64,000 nt of DNA from Brienomyrus brachyistius. Lineage: Eukaryota; Chordata; Actinopteri; Osteoglossiformes; Mormyridae. A model generated the notes under the pieces. The model made no database searches. It had not been told where the DNA came from and saw nothing but the letters and a program-made list of their open reading frames with translations. Positions within the stretch are counted from its first letter, which is position 1. The number at the start of each line of letters is the position of its first letter. The position numbers and the translations under genes are program-made. Below are positions 57,597 to 64,000 of this stretch, in pieces. The stretch spans positions 372,001-436,000 of the forward strand of contig NC_064552.1 in assembly GCF_023856365.1 (NCBI RefSeq), in the 5' to 3' direction.

Positions 57597-57622
57597 CTCT
57601 CTCTCTCTCTCTCTCTCTCTCT
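57597..57622. repeat. TC microsatellite
   Basis: About 13 CT/TC dinucleotides ending before GAATGAAG. Confidence 0.95.
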
Positions 57623-57939
57623 CGAATGAAGCACATGATGTCCCTGCCTTTTTGTGAGGTGCTGCCCTGCCTCATCTCTTCCCTATAATAGTCTAATTAT
57701 CTGGCTTTCATATGCGATGGCGGAGTGCTAGTTTAACCCAGGCTACGGACAGACGCACGTTGTCTGTGGACAAAGCCACAGTGTGTCTGTGGTCACAAGC
57801 CCCTGTGCAGCCAGTGCAGCACCCCCGGCTCTGAGCAGAAGCCACACATATTTAACTCGCGCTGTGGGGTCCAGAGCCAGCACCCTGCTGGCTCTCAGAA
57901 TGGGCTGCACCCTATAATGATAAATATATTAACTCAATG
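57623..57939. other. intronic sequence, nothing recognised
   Basis: Unique-looking spacer with a GC-rich part (57720-57900). Confidence 0.4.
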
Positions 57940-58305
57940 ATCAGCACACATATGCCTAGCTATAAATATAGGTGATCAGCACACATATGCCCAACTATAA
58001 ATATAAGTGATCAAGATATGCATATGCCTAGCTACAAATATAGGTGATCAGCATATGCATACAGTATGCCTAGCTACAAATATAGGTGATCAGCATATGC
58101 ATACAGTATGCCTAGCTACAAATATAGGTGATCAGCATATACATGTGCCTAACTATAAATATAGGTGATCAGTATATACATGTGCCTAGCTATAAATATA
58201 GGTGATCAGCATATGCATGTGCCTAGCTACAAATACAGTTGCTATATCTGGCTATAAATATAGGCAATCATCACATATGTATCCCTAGCTATAAATGTAG
58301 GTGAT
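57940..58305. repeat. AT-rich 34-44-bp minisatellite, about 9 copies
   Basis: The unit is GTGATCAGCATATGCATACA, then GTATGCCTAGCTACAAATATAG. Units vary in length by loss of the CATACAGT part. TGATCA, CATATG and ATGCAT palindromes recur. Degenerate at both ends. Confidence 0.9.
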
Positions 58306-60958
58306 GAATCACTTTGCTTTATGTTTTTCGAGCTGGGTGATGTATTGGAGTGAAGTGCTCCAGAAGCATGTGGAGAGGTTAGTTCAGGAGAAAGTTGAAT
58401 GGAATGGAATGGAAATGTTCTCAGTAAAAGCATCTGTCTGGACAGGCCCTCATTTAAGCATGATGCGCATGACCGGAAGCCCCGAAATTCAGTTTGTCGA
58501 GGTGCTGTGCTCTTCATGCTCTGCAGACCTGTATCTCTCTATCTGGCCCTATCTCCCTGGCGTTCCTTATTGCATCCAGACTGATGTTTGATGTTTCGCT
58601 ATTCCGCCCCCGACCGTCCCACGAGCCGGTCTGTCTCCCTGTAGCCGGTGCTGGCTTTGTGAGGGGTGTGTATTTTGCATCTCACTCTCAGATCCATTCC
58701 CACATAGTGTTACAATCCATTACGGGCGTCTGCGGGATGTGGCATGGCCACCCAGAGTGGCAACTACATGCTCATCAGCACTCTGAGGCTGAACCTCTAC
58801 GACACACCACATCTTATCCTCTCTCAACTTCTGCATCATTAAGTGTGTCTTTGAAAACCTACAGAGATGTAATACCGGAAGCTGTCCATTGTGACAGCTC
58901 TGAATGGCCTGGCGTAGGACACTTACAGAATAACGCCACCTACAGGTGACTTTTGTTACAGCCGTGCATTTCTCAGCTGGACTAACCCTTTTCCTCCAGC
59001 TTTACAGCTCCATGTGTCATCGTTGTTCTTTTTCAGGCTCTCTGATCATTGACTTGAGCATTCTTAATGCTTTCCCTCTGTCTGATAATCAGTAGGTGCA
59101 GAAATGCGATAAATTCGTCTTGCATTGCTTAGACCCAGACTTTTCCGTGCCTCGTCCAAACATGCTAATTATGTCCTGGGCCTTGTGGCAATCGTTTGAC
59201 AAATATAATTAAGGTGTTTCGATTTGGAGTCCAGAATAAATATAACTGGAACACTCCCCAAAGTCCTTGCTAATTGTGTAGATTGCATTTTTTAAGCTTT
59301 GAAAAGTTTTATTGGATAATGAACTGTTAAGTAGTGTTAGATCTCTGTTCTTGGCAGGGTTTGGAGATGGCCACGAAGGCAGGCTTGAGGTGTGGCCTTG
59401 TACAGATAATTAAAGCCAGATTTCACTTATATGCTTTGATCTTACTGTCAGCTTTTGGTTAGAGCTGTAAAAATTGTTTAATTATTAGTAATGTTGCTGT
59501 TTATGTTGGTAACTTAGAATCAGAGAACGCTGAGTTTCTGAAGTACATGATGCTAATCTCAATTTTGCCCATGTGAGGTTCTCATTTGGATAATGAATTG
59601 TTTGTAACAGGTAATTAGAAAATGTGAGAATTTCTACCCTGTTTACCACTCACCATCCACAAATGCTGTTTTTTTAATCTGTGTGGGCTGTTAACTTATT
59701 TTCAAATCAGATTCTTATAAGATGTTGCCAGTGTGTCAGCTTACCTGAGAGTTTCCTAACAAACATTCAATGGTTGAAATGAAACTGCTGGTGTAGTGTA
59801 AAATTAGCTTGAGTTTTTAAATCTTACTCTTTACATTGTGTGGTGTGAAAAGCCCAGGTCAGCAGGTTTGCGGGACATGTTTTTAAATATGAACAGCAAA
59901 CACCCATCATGACACTCTTTGGCGAATCGGAAGAGAGCTGTCCTCGATGTCCCTGTGTCTGGAGAAGACGCAGTATTTATGCTGGTTGTAGGGCGATTCA
60001 CTGCAAGCTTTGAGGAGCGGCTTTATTTCTCTTTGTGCTGTTGGGCTGCCCGTTGACGACACCCGGTGCGGGCATGTGCTGCGGGCATGTGCTGCGGGCA
60101 CGCCGCTCCGCATACAGGTCTGGAGACGCCCGCAATCACCATTGTGCAGGAAAAGTCCATTAGTTTCAATTTGGATGGTTCAGTGAGAGTGCTTGATTAA
60201 GTCCAGGCAATTTGCTGACAGGCAGACAGGCCCTCCGCACCCCCGAAAGCCCCCGCTCCCACCCCCCCTTGGGGCGTCACAGGGCAGGTGAGCCGTGTCA
60301 CTGCTGTTTAGCATACGCGTTCGTTCCCTTGCAGAACCGCCTCGTCAGTGCTAATTGGGAAGAGTGTCTCGCCTGATCCTTACAATGGGATCGCCAGTGT
60401 CTTAATGATTGCTGCGGCTCAATAAAAGAGTAAAAGAAAAACATTCAGAAAATGTAACGCTTGCATGGTACTGCCATATGTTTTGCTGGGCTCGCATGTG
60501 TGACTGTGTGTGCATGCAGGCATGTGCGTGTGAAAGCGGCTTCTCACCCGCCTGTCTCGCCATCCGTTCTGATTTGGTGCCCATTGTGGGCAGGCCTTTC
60601 TGTGTGAAGTCAATGGCAAACAAATGTTTGAACTTCCAAGCGGGACAAAATGGACCCAAGTGGGAGAAATTGCTTCCATTTTCTGCAGTTAAATAAATAG
60701 TCCTATTAGTCTGCAGCAGCGATGGTCATTTATACCTATTAAAGCGGCGTCTTATCACCCATAACTGAGCCTTACATCTATGGAAGTGTGGCTTGTCTCT
60801 AATCAGCATTTTAAACAGCCCCGGAACATTCTGGATGGCGAGGCTGAGATTTACACATGACAAATGGAGCAGTTGACTGGTGGGCTAATAAGGATTTGTC
60901 TTAATCAAGTGCAATTTGTTGGCGCCGGGCTCATGGGGTCAGGGCCTGCGGAGCTAGC
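58306..60958. other. long single-copy intron stretch; candidate regulatory DNA at 60100-60960
   Basis: The longest array-free stretch in the 33-kb intron. It includes AATTAAGGTGTTTCG (59209-59223) and the 60110-60420 segment with CAATCACCATTGTGCAGG and GTGCTAATTGGGAAGAGTG. No ORF resembles a known protein. It is the best place in the window to look for conserved non-coding elements, but conservation is not visible from one genome. Confidence 0.35.
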
Positions 60959-61165
60959 CACGCTGGCTGAGCGCACACTGGCTGAGCATGCACTGGCTGA
61001 GCACACACTGACTGAGCGCAAGCTGGCTCAGCATGCACTCACTGAGCATGCACTAACTGCATACGCAGACTATACATGTGTTGACTGAGCATGCACTGAC
61101 TGCACACATGCTGACTGAGCATGTGGTGGCTAAGTATACACTGAGCATGCACTGATTGAACACAC
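60959..61165. repeat. degenerate 12-15-bp tandem repeat
   Basis: ACTGGCTGAGCATGC and ACTGACTGAGCACAC type motifs repeat about 14 times. A small 25-bp duplication follows: GGTCTAAGCAGTCTGAATGG at 61178 and 61215 (approximate). Confidence 0.85.
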
Positions 61166-61310
61166 TACTGAGCACTTAGTTTCCAGGTCTAAGCAGTCTG
61201 AATGGAAGAAGTCCAGGTCTAAGCAGTCTGAATGGACGCTGACTGCATGCACAGACTGAGAACTTCCTGACTGAGCACATGCAGGCACTATAGGTGCATA
61301 CACCCCAAAA

Positions 61311-61805
61311 TCAGCCTCTTACTCACCGCTGTCTCACAGTGCATAGACACTCTGCCCCTCCTGCATCTGCAGCAGTCAGCCTGTTATTCACCACTGTCTC
61401 TCAGTTGATAGATACTCTGTCCCTCAGTTGATAGATACTCTGTCCCTCCTACGTCTGCAGCAGTCGCCCTCTTACTCGCTGCTGTCTCTCACTGGATAGA
61501 CACTCTGTCCCTCCTGCGTCTGCTGCAGTCGGCCTCTTATTCACCGCTGTCTCTCAGTGGATCGACTCTCTGTCCCTCCTGCATCTGCTGCAGTCGGCCT
61601 CTTACTCGCCACTTTCTCTCAGAGTGGATCGACTCTCTGTCCCTCCTGCCTCTGCAGCAGTCGGCCTCTTATTCACTGCTGTCTCTCAGTGGATCGACAC
61701 TCTGTCCCTCCTGCGTTTGCTGCATTCGGCCTCTTACTCACCACTTTCTCTCAGAGTGGATCGACTCTCTGTCCCGCCTGCATCTGCAGCCGTCGGCCCC
61801 TTTCC
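61311..61805. repeat. 65-67-bp minisatellite, about 7-8 copies
   Basis: The unit is CAGTCGGCCTCTTACTCACC, GCTGTCTCTCAGTGGATAGA, CACTCTGTCCCTCCTGC, then GTCTGCAG. A short internal duplication (GTTGATAGATACTCTGTCCC) occurs near 61405-61443. Copies are moderately diverged. Confidence 0.92.
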
Positions 61806-62961
61806 CATCATGTGCTGTAATATGTCACCCTGCCACTCGCAGCATGCTTTGATTCTGGCTCTCCTCTCCTTGCCCCCTGCCCCCCATTTGTCAGGGTAGG
61901 GCGACCCCAGTGACTTGTACAGTCCCGCTACCTAATTCTAGTGAAGCCCCAGCATCCCACATGCCGTACTGAGATGGATGGATGCAGTTTGTGTCCCCCT
62001 CCCCCCCAGCAGCCTGCGTGTACATCTGTGATTATTGTTATTAATCTCACTGCTCATTCTTTTAATCTGTCCTATCTGTTATATATCTGTCTGACTGCCT
62101 TATTTAATCTGGGTATCCTTCAATCTGTCTTTCCCCTGAGTGAAAGTTAATGACAGCAGTAGGTACAGGCCTTTTCTTCCTGCCCTCATGCCCCCCCCCC
62201 CCCCCCCAATCCTCCTCCTCCTGTACCTCCTCTTGTGTTTTGGGTGGTGCGCCTTGCCTCCCATAACCTCGCTGCTTTGATCTGTGTAAATATCCTCTTC
62301 TCCTTTTTGTTTATTTATGCTATTCTAGTCTCCTTGAAACGCGCTTCCTGTTTAGGGTAGCTCACTTATAGACATAAAGCACTCCAACCCACTCTCGTCC
62401 TCTAGATAGGGGTTTGTTTCTTTCACATGTTCACATGTCCAGCATGACCAGCTGAAGACTTGCGTTGCTGACAAATGCCTCTCACAAATTCAGGCAGATG
62501 GCAGCCACACAGCAGGTGCATACCGGCTCACGACACGCATGCACGCATGCCACCGTCTTAGCCAGGAGAGCAGCACAGAGGGCTCCACCTTCCGCTGGGT
62601 GTCTGTCTGGGTTGCCCGTATCTTTGCGGTTTGTGAGGTGAAGTGATGGCCACTGAGTGGAATGAGTGGAAAGTCTAATTCCCTTAAGACCCGGCCCAGT
62701 CTGCCTTGTGGGGTCCTGGGTGTGTAGCTTCAAAGGGTGCGCTTCTCGCTGGCACTGGTGTTTGCTCCTGGAGCCAGGGACCCAGCATCTTTCATCCCGT
62801 CGCCAAAGGGCCGTGGGGGCATTTCACATGTGTGTGCACATGTACGAGTGGATTACTGAAATGAGAACAGTTCTTTATGTCGACAGGTCATTTCCATGTG
62901 GATTCTTCTCAGAACAGGGTGAACTTGCCGCTAAACTGGAGTCTATCTTCATATTTTGCAG
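61806..62961. other. intronic sequence upstream of a vti1a exon
   Basis: Unique-looking, with a C17 run at 62191-62207 and several pyrimidine-rich stretches. It ends in CATATTTTGCAG, the acceptor of the next exon. Apparent ORFs running into the exon from 62666 or 62877 are not supported as coding. Confidence 0.45.
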
Positions 62962-63032
62962 AGCAAGTCGGTCAAGAAATCCTGGCCAACCTTCACTCTG
63001 ACAGGGAGAAGATACAGCGTTCCAGGGACCGG
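62962..63032 (+). CDS. vti1a: vti1a coding exon: central SNARE-motif segment with the 0-layer
   Basis: Two bases complete the split Glu codon, then 23 codons read QVGQEILANLHSDREKIQRS and RDR (71 nt; phase 1 in, 0 out). This continues directly from the IAVET of the exon 33 kb upstream and matches mammalian VTI1A EQIGQEMLENLSHDREKIQRARER. By heptad register the Asp of SDREKI falls at the ionic 0-layer, where many Q-SNAREs, including yeast Vti1p, have Gln. I recall Asp there as a feature of animal VTI1 proteins. Seven residues on, a Ser (IQRSRD) replaces the mammalian Ala at the +2 layer. The acceptor is TTTTGCAG (62961) and the donor GTGAGT at 63033. The remaining SNARE layers and the membrane anchor lie in exon(s) beyond the window. 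Confidence 0.96.
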
Positions 63033-63119
63033 GTGAGTGCAGCTGAGTTCAGCTTGGTCCTGTGCTTTTCACGTGCACATGCTTATATTCCCATATTGTA
63101 CCCTTATGCGTGTTCCCAC

Positions 63120-64000
63120 GCATTTACAGGCCTACACATGCACTCACACCCCCATACATGCACTCACACCCCCGTACATGCACTCACACGCCTGTACATG
63201 TCCTCACACGCCTGTACATGTCCTCACACGCCTGTACATGTCCTCACACGCCTGTACATGTCCTCACACGCCTGTACATGTCCTCACACGCCTGTACATG
63301 TCCTCACACCCCTGTACATGTCCTCACACCCCTGTACATGTCCTCACACCCCTGTACATGCTCTCACACGCCTGTACATGTCCTCACACGCCTGTACATG
63401 TCCTCACACGCCTGTACATGTCCTCACACGCCTGAACATGCCCTCACCCGCCTGAACATGCCCATACATGTCCTCACACGCCTGTGCATGTCCTCACACG
63501 CCTGTACATGCCCTCACCCGCCTGAACATGCCCTCACCCGCCTGAACATGCCCTCACACATCTGAACATGCCCATACATGTCCTCACATACCCGTACATG
63601 TCCTCACACGCCCGTACATGCCCTCACACGCCTGTACATGCCCTCACACGCCTGTACATGCCCTCACACGCCTGTACATGCCCTCACACGCCTGTACATG
63701 CGCATACATGTCCTCACACGCCTGTGCATGTCCTCACACGCCTGTGCATGTCCTCACACGCCTGTACATGCCCTCACCCGCCTGAACATGCCCTCACACA
63801 TCTGAACATGCCCATACATGTCCTCACACGCCCGTACATGTCCTCACACGCCCGTACATGTCGTCACACGCCTGTACATTTGCATGCAGTCACTCACCCA
63901 TATATGCCCTCCCACGCCTGGACTTGCCCATACATGCACTCACACACTGGTACACAAACTCACACACCCATACATGTACTGACACACCTGTTCACGTCAG
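63120..64000. repeat. 20-bp minisatellite, more than 40 copies, running off the window end
   Basis: The unit is CCTGTACATGTCCTCACACG, with CCTGAACATGCCCTCACCCG and CATACATGTCCTCACACG variants. It starts about 90 nt after the donor of the last vti1a exon. The unit contains TGTACA and ACATGT palindromes. The final part (from about 63880) is diverged but still repetitive at nt 64000, so the true end is unknown. Confidence 0.96.

Larger units (their letters stand above)
2756..63032 (+). other. vti1a: vti1a gene, internal part (six coding exons and their introns)
   Basis: Six exons at 2756-2814, 4261-4371, 19387-19464, 26199-26219, 29880-29964 and 62962-63032 join in one frame, 425 nt in all. They spell a protein colinear with vertebrate VTI1A (vesicle transport through interaction with t-SNAREs 1A), a Qb-SNARE of the trans-Golgi network and endosomes. 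Introns are 1446, 15015, 6734, 3660 and 32997 nt, all GT-AG. Intron phases are 1 before the first exon here, then 0, 0, 0, 0, 1, 0. The first coding exon (N-terminus, about 32 residues) and the last exon(s) (end of SNARE motif, transmembrane anchor) are not in the window, so the gene runs off both ends. Orthology is by recognition of the protein sequence; the species cannot be named from this window. Confidence 0.93.

Noticed and set aside
62666..63001. 111-codon + ORF overlapping the last vti1a exon
   Set aside because: In the exon region it is in a different frame from the VTI1A reading, and the acceptor at 62961 explains the exon start.
63037..63805. THT/CPH-rich ORFs downstream of the last exon as an extension of the vti1a coding sequence
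   Set aside because: The exon ends at a clear GTGAGT donor, and the ORFs are translations of a 20-bp minisatellite with no similarity to the VTI1A C-terminus.

Overview
The window reads as vertebrate nuclear DNA, most probably from a ray-finned (teleost-type) fish. Six short exons with consensus splice sites, all on the + strand, spell consecutive pieces of one SNARE protein, VTI1A. They are separated by introns of 1.4 to 33 kb. The introns carry fish-type DNA transposon relics (hAT and Tc1-like), a LINE fragment and dispersed motifs that I know from teleost genomes. There is no sign of bacterial or viral gene organisation.

Layout: nt 1-2755 is inferred intron holding a dead hAT transposase and a TG/TA microsatellite. 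The vti1a exons are at 2756-2814, 4261-4371, 19387-19464, 26199-26219 (a 21-nt microexon), 29880-29964 and 62962-63032. The first coding exon and the C-terminal exon(s), which carry the end of the SNARE motif and the membrane anchor, lie outside the window. Spliced together, the six pieces keep one reading frame through the N-terminal helical domain, the linker and the first part of the Qb-SNARE motif. The 21-nt exon encodes LIKLREE at the linker/SNARE-motif junction, where the known brain isoform Vti1a-beta carries a seven-residue insert.

The rest is intron. By my own addition, 23 minisatellite or degenerate tandem arrays (units about 10 to 70 bp) fill about 19 kb, or 30% of the window, and about 40% of the 33-kb intron. 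The largest are at 16985-18580, 37845-39150, 39811-41442 (with a higher-order 255/459-bp period), 48411-51056, 52949-54489 and 55334-56715. Nearly all long open reading frames here are by-products of these arrays: they are open in several frames and on both strands. Between the arrays lie several MITEs with recognisable terminal inverted repeats, some with decayed 8-bp target duplications, and stretches of single-copy-looking sequence that may include regulatory elements.

I find no second protein-coding gene, no RNA gene and no CRISPR-like or other new defence system. The points most worth a second look are the microexon, the density and internal architecture of the minisatellites, and an array whose every unit contains a splice-acceptor-like sequence.
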